From: a virus
Length of the DNA stretch: 21,488 nt
Direction: 5' to 3' (one strand)
Virus record (IMG/VR): IMGVR_UViG_3300014720_001565
Location: 1 to 21,488 of that record
Made by a program: the position numbers and the translations under genes. Shown here one piece after another: positions 6,602-13,368 of the stretch (the first letter of the stretch is position 1; each line of letters begins with the position of its first letter). Under the pieces are notes generated by a model, which saw nothing but the letters and a program-made list of their open reading frames with translations, ran no database searches and had not been told where the DNA came from.

Positions 6602-7618
6602 TTATTCCATTATAATTTTTCTTAAATTGTTATTTGATTTGATAATATCTATCAAATCTTTAGAATATCTACTCCAATTTGGGACACCAAAATAACAGTT
6701 ATGATTTGTATAAGATAGTGTTTGATATAAATGATGAATTGCCTCAACGCCTTCTGTAGACTTCTCATCTTCAGCCCAATTTCCAGTAATTAATCCCATA
6801 GGATATGTTGTAATAAATTCAACAACTGAAGTATTTTTTTGCATAAATAAAGCATTTGCAATACCAGAACTTGACAGCGAAACTAGAGTCTCGACCTCAT
6901 TCATATAGTTTAATTGTCCAAGAAAGTCGTCTTTAAATTTATGTTCTGGAATTATTACTTCAAAGCCGTTTTCTGCCATGAACGACTCTAGGATTTCTTC
7001 ATCAAAAAGCCTGTGGTCCATACTACAAGATAGACCATCTTTAATCCACTTATAATTTCTTGGCTCCATATGTTTTCTAGAAAGATATACTTTTCTAAAT
7101 GGCTTTACATCTTTGTCTGTAACGTATTTTTTAAAATGATCTTTAACTAAAGCAACATTTTCTGGTGTAACACAAAATCCATCAATTACAGTAAAGTTGT
7201 TTGCATAAATAACTTCTTTATTATCATATACTTCCCACTTAACACCAATGTCTTCTAATGACTTTAACATAAATTTATAATATGCTTCATCACGATCTGG
7301 TAAAATAGACATATCATTAATTATTACCGTAGAGTTTGGTTTAGATTTTAAAACATTTAATAAATGAGAAAAGCATTCAAAAAATAAATTATATAGCCCT
7401 ATATTTACCCACCAAAATATTTTATTGTCTTGTGACAACAAGGTTTCATTAGTAAATTTTTCATCTACTTTGCCGTAAAACTTTGAAATTTCTGCATTTG
7501 CTACTCTTATTTTATCTGGCTGATTAAAAAATATTTTATGAAGGCCATAGTAATCCTTAGAGTATCCTTCTCTATGATGTTGAGTATTTCTAACATCAGT
7601 AGCACTGACTTTTAGCAT
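6602..7618 (-). CDS. GT61-like glycosyltransferase (copy 1)
   Basis: 338 aa. The C-terminal half has the family 61/DUF563 pattern: VYLSRKHMEPRNYKW, then a GFEVIIPEHKF section and ETLVSLSSSGIANALFMQKN with STSVVEF-like sequence close by. This is the donor-binding region of capsule-type glycosyltransferases. The N-terminal half is divergent, as expected for the acceptor side. No signal or membrane segment is visible. It is a paralogue of the next gene and directly abuts it (stop at 7619, ATG at 7618), with an AGGAGAGG site inside that gene. It probably adds a sugar to a virion or host-surface glycan; this is inferred from its neighbours. Confidence 0.7.
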   Translation of the reverse strand: MLKVSATDVRNTQHHREGYSKDYYGLHKIFFNQPDKIRVANAEISKFYGKVDEKFTNETLLSQDNKIFWWVNIGLYNLFFECFSHLLNVLKSKPNSTVIINDMSILPDRDEAYYKFMLKSLEDIGVKWEVYDNKEVIYANNFTVIDGFCVTPENVALVKDHFKKYVTDKDVKPFRKVYLSRKHMEPRNYKWIKDGLSCSMDHRLFDEEILESFMAENGFEVIIPEHKFKDDFLGQLNYMNEVETLVSLSSSGIANALFMQKNTSVVEFITTYPMGLITGNWAEDEKSTEGVEAIHHLYQTLSYTNHNCYFGVPNWSRYSKDLIDIIKSNNNLRKIIME

Positions 7619-8632
7619 CTATACCTCTCCTCTAAGCAAAGGATGTAATGCTGGCGTGTTCTCAAACCTTTTAATAACATCTTCTGCTTTTCTTGTTTTA
7701 TTTTGAATTGAAAAATAATTATGATTTTTTATAAAAGATATTGATATATAGAATAAATGCAATGCCTCTTCAACCATATTTTTTTTGCCAGATTCTAATG
7801 GAACAACCATAGTGTTCATTATTTCAATAACATTACTTCCTGGCTGCATAAAAGCAGAACAGGTTAATCCAGAACTTGTCATAGAGATTACTGTTTTAGT
7901 TTCATAGAAGTGATTAATTTGATCTGCAAAAGTTTTAAAATCTTCTGGAACTACAATCTCAACCCCAAATTCTTTACTTAAATACTCTTCAAGTTTATAT
8001 TCATTAAACATTCTTGTATCATGATTGGTTGATGGACCACCATCCCAATCTGGAGTTTCCGTAACAAAACTGGAATAGTCTCGCTGTCCCATATGCCTTC
8101 TGCTAAGGTATATTGTTCTAAAAGGTTTTACATCTTTGTTAATAAAGTCATCTTGAAAAAATTCAAATAAATTATTAGCAGCGTTTGCAGAATTGTTATA
8201 TGTTTGTTTAAAATAAAAATTATTTGCATAAACAATGTCGCCTGGATTTGTTTTTAATATTTTAAAATCTATCTTTTTCTTTGTTAAGGTATTAAACCAA
8301 TGAGTTAGATATGTTTTATCAAAATCATACATAGCACTTGTGTCAAAGATAAACTGGGCATCTGGAAATTTCTTTATCATTTGTATTGCTCCACCTAGAG
8401 CATCATGTAAGAAATGATATGGTCCATTCATCAAAGAAACAAAAACCTTTATTTTATCTGAAACAAAGTTATAAGAATTAGCACGATCTGTTATATCCTT
8501 TTGATTAATCTTGGTAGGATGTAATTGAGTAAATCTTTCATAATTTTCTGGTACAAAAAACATTCCCAATCCATCAAATTTTTGATAATTGATAGGCTGA
8601 TGTCCAGTATACAATACTGATGTTGCTGTCAT
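7619..8632 (-). CDS. GT61-like glycosyltransferase (copy 2)
   Basis: 337 aa, same layout as the downstream copy: IYLSRRHMGQRDYSSF in the middle, FGVEIVVPEDFKTFADQI, then KTVISMTSSGLTCSAFMQPG and SNVIEIMNT. These match the conserved SRR...E..P...Q...SG..N..F..PG..V.E pattern of GT61. The two copies share motifs but have clearly diverged, so they may have different acceptors or linkages. A GGAAGGA site lies 8 bases before the ATG. It is the first gene of the glycan cassette, 4 bases after the WhiB gene. Confidence 0.7.
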   Translation of the reverse strand: MTATSVLYTGHQPINYQKFDGLGMFFVPENYERFTQLHPTKINQKDITDRANSYNFVSDKIKVFVSLMNGPYHFLHDALGGAIQMIKKFPDAQFIFDTSAMYDFDKTYLTHWFNTLTKKKIDFKILKTNPGDIVYANNFYFKQTYNNSANAANNLFEFFQDDFINKDVKPFRTIYLSRRHMGQRDYSSFVTETPDWDGGPSTNHDTRMFNEYKLEEYLSKEFGVEIVVPEDFKTFADQINHFYETKTVISMTSSGLTCSAFMQPGSNVIEIMNTMVVPLESGKKNMVEEALHLFYISISFIKNHNYFSIQNKTRKAEDVIKRFENTPALHPLLRGEV

Positions 8633-8636
8633 AATA

Positions 8637-8921
8637 TCATCCTTCCATAGTCAAAAACTGCCAAGTCTTTGCCCAACTCTGTTTATCCTTGTGGCTATTA
8701 AACTCTTTAGATATTATACCATTCTCTAAATAAATACCGCCCCAAACTCCCCATTCTTTTTGAGAAATGCCCACAGCAAAACAAATTTTTGCGACGGGAC
8801 ACTCAGAGCATAACTTATCTACTGCTGGTCTAATTGCTTCGTCTTCTTCATATTTATCAAAGAATATATTTGTGTCATATTCAAGACAAAGTGCGTTATC
8901 TTTCCATTTATGCTTGTTCAT
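8637..8921 (-). CDS. WhiB-family Fe-S protein
   Basis: 94 aa from the ATG at 8921; an upstream ATG at 8957 would add 12 residues and lengthen the overlap with the previous gene. Cys12, Cys38, Cys41 and Cys47 (LCSECPVAKIC) are the four [4Fe-4S] ligands, and GVWGG (58-62) is the WhiB turn that contacts sigma-A. WhiB proteins are found in Actinobacteria and their phages, where they bind RNA polymerase sigma factor; mycophage TM4 WhiB blocks host WhiB2. The C-terminus has few basic residues and no clear AT-hook or DNA-binding patch. It may reset host transcription during infection. Confidence 0.85.
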   Translation of the reverse strand: MNKHKWKDNALCLEYDTNIFFDKYEEDEAIRPAVDKLCSECPVAKICFAVGISQKEWGVWGGIYLENGIISKEFNSHKDKQSWAKTWQFLTMEG

Positions 8922-9132
8922 ATCTACCAGCGATCTTTTCTGGTATATTCCAGCCATTCCTGTCTGGTACGAATCGCTTAATCATAGCCCATTTACCATT
9001 GACCAATGATCCATGCTTAGATGTTCTAGCCTTATCGCTATGATAAAAATTTACCACAGTCCATCCGTCCCAATACAAATTTTTATTGTTCCTTACGATA
9101 TCTTCCATTGTTTCTAAATTTTTAATAATCAT
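8908..9132 (-). CDS. Small phage protein of unknown function (74 aa)
   Basis: 74 aa. LYWDGWTVVNFYHSD, GSLVNGKWAMIKRFVPD and GWNIPEKI give a beta-rich, Trp-rich protein that I associate with a recurring small actinophage family of unknown role. A strong AAGGAG site lies 7 bases before the ATG. The 3' end overlaps the WhiB start by 14 bases, so the two are probably co-translated. No metal motif, signal or membrane segment is visible. Confidence 0.55.
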   Translation of the reverse strand: MIIKNLETMEDIVRNNKNLYWDGWTVVNFYHSDKARTSKHGSLVNGKWAMIKRFVPDRNGWNIPEKIAGRYEQA

Positions 9133-9143
9133 TTCATACTCCT

Positions 9144-9494
9144 TTAGTATCTAAAAATACCATTCTCTATGTTATTTTCTTGAGCGTCAAACACTATCCT
9201 AGAAACCTTGTCTGACTCTTGTGCAAAATATGCAAAGTAGTTTATTTCATAAATATTTTCTGTAATCCATGAAGGTGCCACCTTGTATAGTTTTATCTTT
9301 TTACCTCTAGACTTCATACCTCTTTCAGAAAGATTGACAAATTCTGTTGCCATAGCGTTAATTTTTGCAGGGCCTGCAGAATAAATATAAAAATATTTAT
9401 CTTCTGGATGCATACTAGAAAGAGCAACACCCATACCTCTTAGAAAAACCTGATAGTCAGCGAAGTTGCTAGACCCCTGGATCCCTACGATCAT
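9144..9494 (-). CDS. SLOG-like (YspA/YpsA-type) Rossmann protein
   Basis: 116 aa. MIVGIQGSSNFADYQVFLRG at the start and IYSAGPAKINAMATEFVN in the middle resemble the nucleotide-binding loops of SLOG-superfamily proteins, which bind nucleotides or related ligands. EINYFAYFAQESDKVSRIV and a C-terminal IENGIFRY complete the small alpha/beta fold. Phage members occur but their role is not known. The ATG lies inside the end of the gene upstream (26-base overlap), with an AAAGG site about 7 bases before it. Confidence 0.5.
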   Translation of the reverse strand: MIVGIQGSSNFADYQVFLRGMGVALSSMHPEDKYFYIYSAGPAKINAMATEFVNLSERGMKSRGKKIKLYKVAPSWITENIYEINYFAYFAQESDKVSRIVFDAQENNIENGIFRY

Positions 9495-9885
9495 CGTCTT
9501 GCCTTTCTGTTAGTTGGTCAATTATGAACATCATCTTGTCTAATTCTACCTTATCAAGTCCTATCATGTCAACTTGAGAAGCAGAATTTTTTATTATTTC
9601 GTCGCCCTCTACTTGTGCGGTGTAGACTGCATTGTTCTTTATCCAAAATGCTCTATCATCCATTACCAACACTCTTAAATTTGCCTGCTTTATGTGCCTG
9701 CTAGACTGAGTGTCTTTATCTTTTTTATTATTTTTTTTCATATTTCCGCCAGTCATTTTTAAAATATGAGATTGACTATATACAACTTTTTTATTAACAT
9801 TGTTAGTGATATTTCTACCTTTTAGTAATAATATGGACAAGCCAATAGTGAGAAAAGATCCTAAAAAGTATTCTAGGCTTATCAT
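9469..9885 (-). CDS. Membrane-anchored protein of unknown function
   Basis: 138 aa. An N-terminal membrane helix (about 3-21, LEYFLGSFLTIGLSILLL) is followed by a basic linker (MKKNNKKDKD, 49-58) and a small beta/alpha domain (VLVMDDRAFWIKNNAVYTAQ and beyond) ending in an acidic helix and an Asp/Arg-rich tail. The layout suggests a cytoplasmic domain tethered to the membrane. The ATG at 9885 follows a TATAAT box by 6 bases, so the mRNA should be leaderless. An internal ATG at the MKKNNKK section is a less likely start. Confidence 0.55.
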   Translation of the reverse strand: MISLEYFLGSFLTIGLSILLLKGRNITNNVNKKVVYSQSHILKMTGGNMKKNNKKDKDTQSSRHIKQANLRVLVMDDRAFWIKNNAVYTAQVEGDEIIKNSASQVDMIGLDKVELDKMMFIIDQLTERQDDDRRDPGV

Positions 9886-9891
9886 AATTAA

Positions 9892-9897
9892 ATTATA
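9892..9897 (-). promoter_or_regulatory. -10 promoter, leaderless (gene at 9885)
   Basis: Minus-strand TATAAT ends 6 bases before the ATG at 9885, with no ribosome site between. It fills the 15-base gap behind the gene at 9901-10224. Confidence 0.6.
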
Positions 9898-9900
9898 CCA

Positions 9901-10224
9901 CTACTCTATAGCAGTGATCCTTTTTAATTCTTTAAGAGAATGCTGTAATCCTTTATCAAGTTTTTCAACCTCTTTATTGTCAAAAGCCTTTTTGGTTAAT
10001 CCAACTAAAGGATTTTCTAGAGTAACATCCATTGTAACGAATCCATCTGCCCACAAATCCATCATCTCTTTACTTAGAGATGTCTGCATTTCTCTATAAA
10101 TAACTGGGTATTTATCTTTTAATTTTGGAGTAAAAGAATATAGCAATTCCCCATTTTCTCCGTCTACTCCAGAAATCTCAATAACTCCCTCAAGAATCAT
10201 CTTGTCTATCATAGAATCACTCAT
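9901..10224 (-). CDS. Protein of unknown function (107 aa)
   Basis: The third ATG of the frame (10224) is chosen because a GGAG site lies 7 bases upstream; the frame is open from 10242. The protein begins MSDSMIDKMILEGVIEISG and reads on as an acidic alpha/beta protein with a helical end (KGLQHSLKELKRITAIE). The N-terminal section has the look of a small phage protein that recognises a short helix-turn, but no family is certain. It overlaps the end of the thioredoxin gene by 8 bases. Confidence 0.5.
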   Translation of the reverse strand: MSDSMIDKMILEGVIEISGVDGENGELLYSFTPKLKDKYPVIYREMQTSLSKEMMDLWADGFVTMDVTLENPLVGLTKKAFDNKEVEKLDKGLQHSLKELKRITAIE

Positions 10225-10483
10225 TGTCATCTCCGTAAACAAGTTTTTTCAAGGCTTCTTTTGTCATTGCCCCTTGCTTTCTTGTAACCTCTTTGTTATC
10301 ATTCATAACAACTGTAGTTGGAACAGAGACAACATTAAATTCAGAAGGATAGTCAGGATCTTCATCAACATCAACCTTGACAACAAAAATATCTGAATGC
10401 TCTTCAGAAAACTCTTCTAGTATGGGCTTCATTCTTTTGCATGGGGCACACCAGTCTGCTCCAAAATAAATTATCTTTATCAT
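10217..10483 (-). CDS. Thioredoxin-like protein, WCAPC active site
   Basis: 88 aa, a compact thioredoxin fold. WCAPC (11-15) carries the redox pair Cys12/Cys15, and Pro55 (VSVPTT) is the conserved cis-proline facing it. Thioredoxins reduce protein disulfides, or act as partners of enzymes such as ribonucleotide reductase or phage polymerases. The length is near that of minimal thioredoxins and there is no signal peptide, so it is cytoplasmic. The start has only a distant AGG site and follows the stop of the second redox protein by 8 bases. Confidence 0.85.
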   Translation of the reverse strand: MIKIIYFGADWCAPCKRMKPILEEFSEEHSDIFVVKVDVDEDPDYPSEFNVVSVPTTVVMNDNKEVTRKQGAMTKEALKKLVYGDDNE

Positions 10484-10491
10484 TTTATCAA

Positions 10492-10830
10492 TTAACCTAC
10501 CAAGTGCTTGTCTTCTGGAAGAGGCTCTGTTCCTGTATTAATAAAGTAAAACTTAGCCAATGCCTCATAACTTCTATCTGGAGGAGTGTTAGGGGCTGGA
10601 TCTGGATACTTGGCAAATTCTTTATCGTTCTCATCAACTATTACAAAATGTGGTAGGCCATATGCCTCTAGAGCAATTGCCTTTTCTTTAACCCCATCCA
10701 TGCTTTCTTCCATCAAAACAATGTTTTTGTTTGAACCATAATTATCCATCAACTTAAAAATATCTGCTTTTGCTGCTCTACAAAATGGGCACCAGTCAGC
10801 AACAAAAATATAAAATTTATTTCCATTCAT
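10492..10830 (-). CDS. Thioredoxin-fold protein, WCPFC active site
   Basis: 112 aa. WCPFC (13-17, Cys14/Cys17) is a glutaredoxin-like redox motif, and YGLPHFVIV (57-65) provides the cis-proline (Pro60). A Pro-rich section (YPDPAPNTPPDR) and a C-terminal helix follow. It differs in motif and length from the adjacent WCAPC protein, so the two may form an electron-transfer pair or have separate targets. The ATG overlaps the previous stop (TAATG, 10828-10832) with AAGGAG upstream. Confidence 0.75.
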   Translation of the reverse strand: MNGNKFYIFVADWCPFCRAAKADIFKLMDNYGSNKNIVLMEESMDGVKEKAIALEAYGLPHFVIVDENDKEFAKYPDPAPNTPPDRSYEALAKFYFINTGTEPLPEDKHLVG

Positions 10831-11075
10831 TAGTAATCTTCTCCTTGTGTCTTGTTTTCAATTAAGCGACTTCTTTCGTCTACTATTTCTATTGCAAACT
10901 TCATCATTTTATCATACCCTACGGCATTATCCATAATCTTATTATAGTGATGCCCACAGAATAATAATTCTCCGCCCTTGCCTAAAACTTTAACATATGC
11001 CTGTGCAGCGCACCTATCACATCTATCTGTTGCATCTAAAAGCCATACCTGCTCTTCTTGCTTTTGTTTTAGCAT
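10830..11075 (-). CDS. DUF7455-like Cys/His protein
   Basis: 81 aa from the ATG at 11075. The frame opens at a GTG at 11084, but that codon is too close to the TATAAT box to be in the mRNA. DRCDRCAAQAYVKV and ELLFCGHHYNKI give Cys19, Cys22, Cys40, His42 and His43, a probable zinc site typical of the actinobacterial DUF7455 family (role unknown). The C-terminus is helical and charged. It is the first gene of the unit that includes both redox proteins. Confidence 0.65.
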   Translation of the reverse strand: MLKQKQEEQVWLLDATDRCDRCAAQAYVKVLGKGGELLFCGHHYNKIMDNAVGYDKMMKFAIEIVDERSRLIENKTQGEDY

Positions 11076-11085
11076 ACTAAACACA

Positions 11086-11091
11086 ATTATA
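11086..11091 (-). promoter_or_regulatory. -10 promoter, near-leaderless (gene at 11075)
   Basis: Minus-strand TATAAT ends 10 bases before the ATG at 11075, giving a leader of about 0-4 bases. It overlaps the end of the FmdB-like gene (stop at 11087-11089). Confidence 0.6.
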
Positions 11092-11272
11092 CCCTTCTAT
11101 TATCAGTTGTATAAAATCCAGAGCCATTGAATGTAACTCCTACATTAGAGTATACACGAACCAACTCATTATTGCAAGTATCGCATTGATACCCTGGATC
11201 ATCCTCAGTCATAGACCTTGTTTTAACATATCTTTGATTGCAAGAAATACAATCGTATTCGTAAGACGGCAT
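11087..11272 (-). CDS. FmdB-type zinc-ribbon protein
   Basis: 61 aa. MPSYEYDCISCNQRY at the N-terminus with Cys8/Cys11 and a second pair Cys30/Cys33 (QCDTC) is the FmdB/CxxC regulatory-protein pattern, and the C-terminus GSGFYTTDNR is also typical. The family is small and widely spread in Actinobacteria; its role is thought to be regulatory but is not well defined. The ATG lies 6 bases after TATAAT and should be leaderless. Confidence 0.75.
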   Translation of the reverse strand: MPSYEYDCISCNQRYVKTRSMTEDDPGYQCDTCNNELVRVYSNVGVTFNGSGFYTTDNRRV

Positions 11273-11278
11273 ATATTA

Positions 11279-11284
11279 ATTATA
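11279..11284 (-). promoter_or_regulatory. -10 promoter, leaderless (gene at 11272)
   Basis: TGTATAAT on the minus strand, then exactly 6 bases to the ATG at 11272, with no ribosome site. Confidence 0.65.
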
Positions 11285-11286
11285 CA

Positions 11287-11562
11287 CTAGGCAGATTGCT
11301 GTGTCAATCTGAGATGAGTCCTTATTCTATGGCAGTTAGAACAAACAACTTCACATTTAGATATTTCTTTTAATATAGACTTCCAAGAAAATCCATCATG
11401 AATCATACGGGATACATTATATTTTTTGTCTCTAAGGTGATCAAAGTCCAAGACTATGTGATTCTTTATGCCACAATCTACACACCCGCTGGCTTCTTTA
11501 ATCTCTACCAGTCTCTTTTTGAATTGTTGCTTTTGTCTACTTAACAATTCTTTGTCTGTCAT
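11287..11562 (-). CDS. HNH endonuclease (copy 1)
   Basis: 91 aa. Zinc-HNH layout: Cys27/Cys30 (CVDC), DFDH (39-42) with the catalytic His, then VCSNCHRIRTH (73-83) giving Cys74, Cys77 and His78. HNH proteins of this size cut DNA and are often free-standing homing endonucleases or packaging-related nucleases. A basic N-terminal helix (RQKQQFKKRL) may bind DNA. It is a paralogue of the gene at 13444-13782 and lies next to the candidate structured RNA at 11593-11667. The ATG is 10 bases after a TATAAT box with no ribosome site. A role in homing is inferred from the context. Confidence 0.8.
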   Translation of the reverse strand: MTDKELLSRQKQQFKKRLVEIKEASGCVDCGIKNHIVLDFDHLRDKKYNVSRMIHDGFSWKSILKEISKCEVVCSNCHRIRTHLRLTQQSA

Positions 11563-11572
11563 AGATGATATT

Positions 11573-11578
11573 ATTATA
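11573..11578 (-). promoter_or_regulatory. -10 promoter, near-leaderless (HNH gene)
   Basis: Minus-strand TATAAT ends 10 bases before the ATG at 11562, the same spacing as at 11086-11091. No ribosome site is visible. Confidence 0.6.
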
Positions 11579-11592
11579 CAGGAAAGTTTAAA

Positions 11593-11667
11593 TCCCCCGC
11601 AGGAATTCAGGCACGAAGGCCAGGTATAAAAAGATGGTAACTAATCATCCCAAGGTCCTGCGGAGGA
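11593..11667 (-). ncRNA. Candidate structured RNA element
   Basis: A long closing stem pairs 11593-11604 with 11656-11667 (11 pairs and one C-A mismatch, core CCGCAGGA/TCCTGCGG). It encloses a GATG/CATC hairpin (11633-11649) and a short GGC/GCC hairpin (11610-11621). The strand is uncertain; on the minus strand it begins 15 bases after the pstS stop, and the GATG/CATC hairpin is followed by TTTTT, so part may serve as the pstS terminator. It is not a tRNA (no T-loop) and I recognise no riboswitch class. Confidence 0.4.
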
Positions 11668-11681
11668 CTACATATATTGTA

Positions 11682-12698
11682 CTACTTAATTTTGGCTATT
11701 TGCATCTTAGCAACCTTTAAAGCATTGCCAGATATAGATGCATATCCTTCTATCTTATTACACTTAGTAACAGCAAAGGTAAAGAAATCTTTCAATACCG
11801 CTGCTTTTTCTCCAGCATTGACATATGCAACCCCATATGCAAATGTGGAAATGTTGTAAGAGTTTTTAGATGGGCTACGATAGTTTAATGTAGCAGTTCC
11901 ATCTTGATTAAACTTTAAATTAGATAAGAAAGATGATGCTGCACCTATAGTTGGAGCCATAAATCTACCTGCTTCATTTTCAATTAATGCGCTTTTCATA
12001 CCACGAACATATGAAACTTCATTGTATGATATTGATCCAGGCAGGGTAGACTGAGTAAATGCAACTTGAGTAGACCCATTAACTGATTGGTAATAACCTA
12101 TATAGTCATTGATATTTCCTGGAAATGCTGTTGCAAATGTTTTATTTCCTGGCTTTGTCCATATTGTTGGAGCAACTGAATTAAGATATGATGTAAATAC
12201 TTCTGAAGTCCCAGACCCGTCAGATCTATACACAATGGTTATTCTCAATTTTGGAAGTTTGCCAGTGTTAAGTTTTTGAATTTCTGGATCATTCCATGTT
12301 GTAATTTGTCCAGCAAATATTTTTGCTAATACTTCTTTAGATAGTTTTAGTCTTGTTTTATATTGTGGAAGATTATATACAATTGCAACTGGACCTGAAA
12401 CTAAAGGCACATAAACAAAATCTTCTTTTGGTTTTGTATCGCTTATTCCATAAGGGGTATCTGATATTGCAAAGTCTACTAATTTATTATTAAAGAAATT
12501 ACGACCAGCACCAGATCCGTTTGGTGTGTAGGTTAAAATATTTCCAGTTTGTTTTGCATATAAAACTCTACATTGATCAACAAAGTTAGTAGAAAATGTT
12601 GATCCAGCACCTCTAAAGGATTCGTTAGAAACAGCAGGGGATATAGAAAAAATACTAGCAAATAAAACCAGTATTAAGATAATCGACTTTGATCTCAT
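11682..12698 (-). CDS. pstS: PstS-type phosphate-binding protein, secreted
   Basis: 338 aa. It starts with a signal peptide (MRSKSIILILVLFASIFSIS, cleavage likely near AVSNE). FRGAGSTFS, YTPNGSGAGRNFF and YRSDGSGTSEVF match the phosphate-contacting loops of the ABC-transporter periplasmic component PstS. The protein would capture phosphate outside the cell for the host Pst transporter; no PstC/A/B genes are present here. There is no clear lipobox Cys. The ATG at 12698 is favoured over the in-frame GTG at 12704 because a TAGTAT box lies 6 bases upstream, so it should be leaderless and transcribed separately from hsp20. Marine cyanophages also carry pstS, which helps phosphate uptake during infection. 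Confidence 0.85.
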   Translation of the reverse strand: MRSKSIILILVLFASIFSISPAVSNESFRGAGSTFSTNFVDQCRVLYAKQTGNILTYTPNGSGAGRNFFNNKLVDFAISDTPYGISDTKPKEDFVYVPLVSGPVAIVYNLPQYKTRLKLSKEVLAKIFAGQITTWNDPEIQKLNTGKLPKLRITIVYRSDGSGTSEVFTSYLNSVAPTIWTKPGNKTFATAFPGNINDYIGYYQSVNGSTQVAFTQSTLPGSISYNEVSYVRGMKSALIENEAGRFMAPTIGAASSFLSNLKFNQDGTATLNYRSPSKNSYNISTFAYGVAYVNAGEKAAVLKDFFTFAVTKCNKIEGYASISGNALKVAKMQIAKIK

Positions 12699-12704
12699 AT
12701 ACAC

Positions 12705-12710
12705 ATACTA
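12705..12710 (-). promoter_or_regulatory. -10 promoter, leaderless (pstS)
   Basis: TAGTAT (TAnnnT type) on the minus strand ends 6 bases before the ATG at 12698, the spacing seen at other leaderless genes here. Confidence 0.5.
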
Positions 12711-12761
12711 TCGTTTGTTTTATGATTATTGGTTAATTACATATTAATAGACAATGAATAT

Positions 12762-12784
12762 TGAGCAGTTTAAACACATGCTCA
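12762..12784. repeat. Inverted repeat between hsp20 and pstS
   Basis: TGAGCA (12762-12767) and TGCTCA (12779-12784) flank 11 bases that include the palindrome GTTTAAAC. It lies about 52 bases before the pstS -10 box and could be an operator or a weak hsp20 terminator; there is no T-run. The rest of 12711-12809 is AT-rich and shows no gene. Confidence 0.35.
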
Positions 12785-12809
12785 GGTGCTTAGTATGATC
12801 TATTGTTAT

Positions 12810-13229
12810 TTATTTGATTTTAATTGCTTTGGGCTTATTTTCTTCGGGGATGTTTCTCTCCACAAAGACGTTAAGAATACCGTCTGCCATTTCAGCACGA
12901 TCAACCTCCATATACTCTCCAAGAGCAAAGGTGCGTGTGAATTTGCGAGTCGCAATTCCTTTGTGAACCACTTCAGCATCAGTGACCTCTACGATTTCTC
13001 CCTTGATAATTAATGTTCCGTTATCTACAGAAACATCAATATCTTCTTTAGAGAATCCAGCAATAGCCAGAGATAACAAATATGTATCATCATCCAACTT
13101 TAATAAATCGTATGGTGGATATGACTTGTTGTGTGCTTCACGATGTACATTGTTAAGACGGTCCAACTCTCTGTTGAAACCAATAAAAAATGGATCCTTA
13201 AATAGATCCAATGCAAATGAACTTACCAT
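12810..13229 (-). CDS. Hsp20 / alpha-crystallin small heat-shock protein
   Basis: 139 aa. An alpha-crystallin domain runs from about residue 38 to 125: YPPYDLLKLDDDTYLLSLAI, GFSKEDIDVSVDNGTLIIKG and FTRTFALGEYMEVDRAEM, followed by the GILNVFVERNIPE edge strand. The C-terminal AIKIK is the I-x-I tail motif that docks into neighbouring subunits. The protein holds unfolding proteins in an ATP-independent way and may protect virion or host proteins late in infection. It has its own TGCTATAAT promoter (13286-13291) and a strong AAGGAGG site. Confidence 0.9.
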   Translation of the reverse strand: MVSSFALDLFKDPFFIGFNRELDRLNNVHREAHNKSYPPYDLLKLDDDTYLLSLAIAGFSKEDIDVSVDNGTLIIKGEIVEVTDAEVVHKGIATRKFTRTFALGEYMEVDRAEMADGILNVFVERNIPEENKPKAIKIK

Positions 13230-13285
13230 TATTCCTCCTTGTTAAGCGAGTTCGTTTATACCCCCCTTTGGGCAGGTACATATAT

Positions 13286-13291
13286 ATTATA
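13286..13291 (-). promoter_or_regulatory. Extended -10 promoter for hsp20
   Basis: TGCTATAAT on the minus strand begins just after the 3' end of tRNA-Thr. It gives a leader of about 50 bases ending in AAGGAGG before the hsp20 ATG at 13229, so this gene is not leaderless. Confidence 0.55.
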
Positions 13292-13295
13292 GCAG

Positions 13296-13367
13296 AGCCT
13301 TCGGTCAGGATTGAACTGACGACTTTCCGCTTACAAGGCGGATACTCTACCACTGAGTTACGAAGGC
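13296..13367 (-). tRNA. tRNA-Thr (TGT)
   Basis: Cloverleaf with a GCCTTCG/CGAAGGC acceptor, an anticodon stem TCCGC/GCGGA and a CTTGTAA loop giving anticodon TGT (reads ACA). The T-arm loop carries TTCAATC. CCA is not encoded. It lies 1 base after tRNA-Glu. Confidence 0.93.
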
Positions 13368-13368
13368 G

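Noticed and set aside
11593-11667. tRNA or ribozyme at the structured element
   Set aside because: No T-loop or anticodon arm fits, and no hammerhead core is present on either strand.
11677-11859. Plus-strand ORF opposite the pstS 3' end
   Set aside because: Shadow of the pstS coding frame; no promoter or ribosome site.
13230-13276. Short leaderless ORF after the hsp20 promoter (ATG near 13281)
   Set aside because: It lies only 4 bases from the -10 box, has no family features and overlaps the hsp20 ribosome site and start; probably chance.
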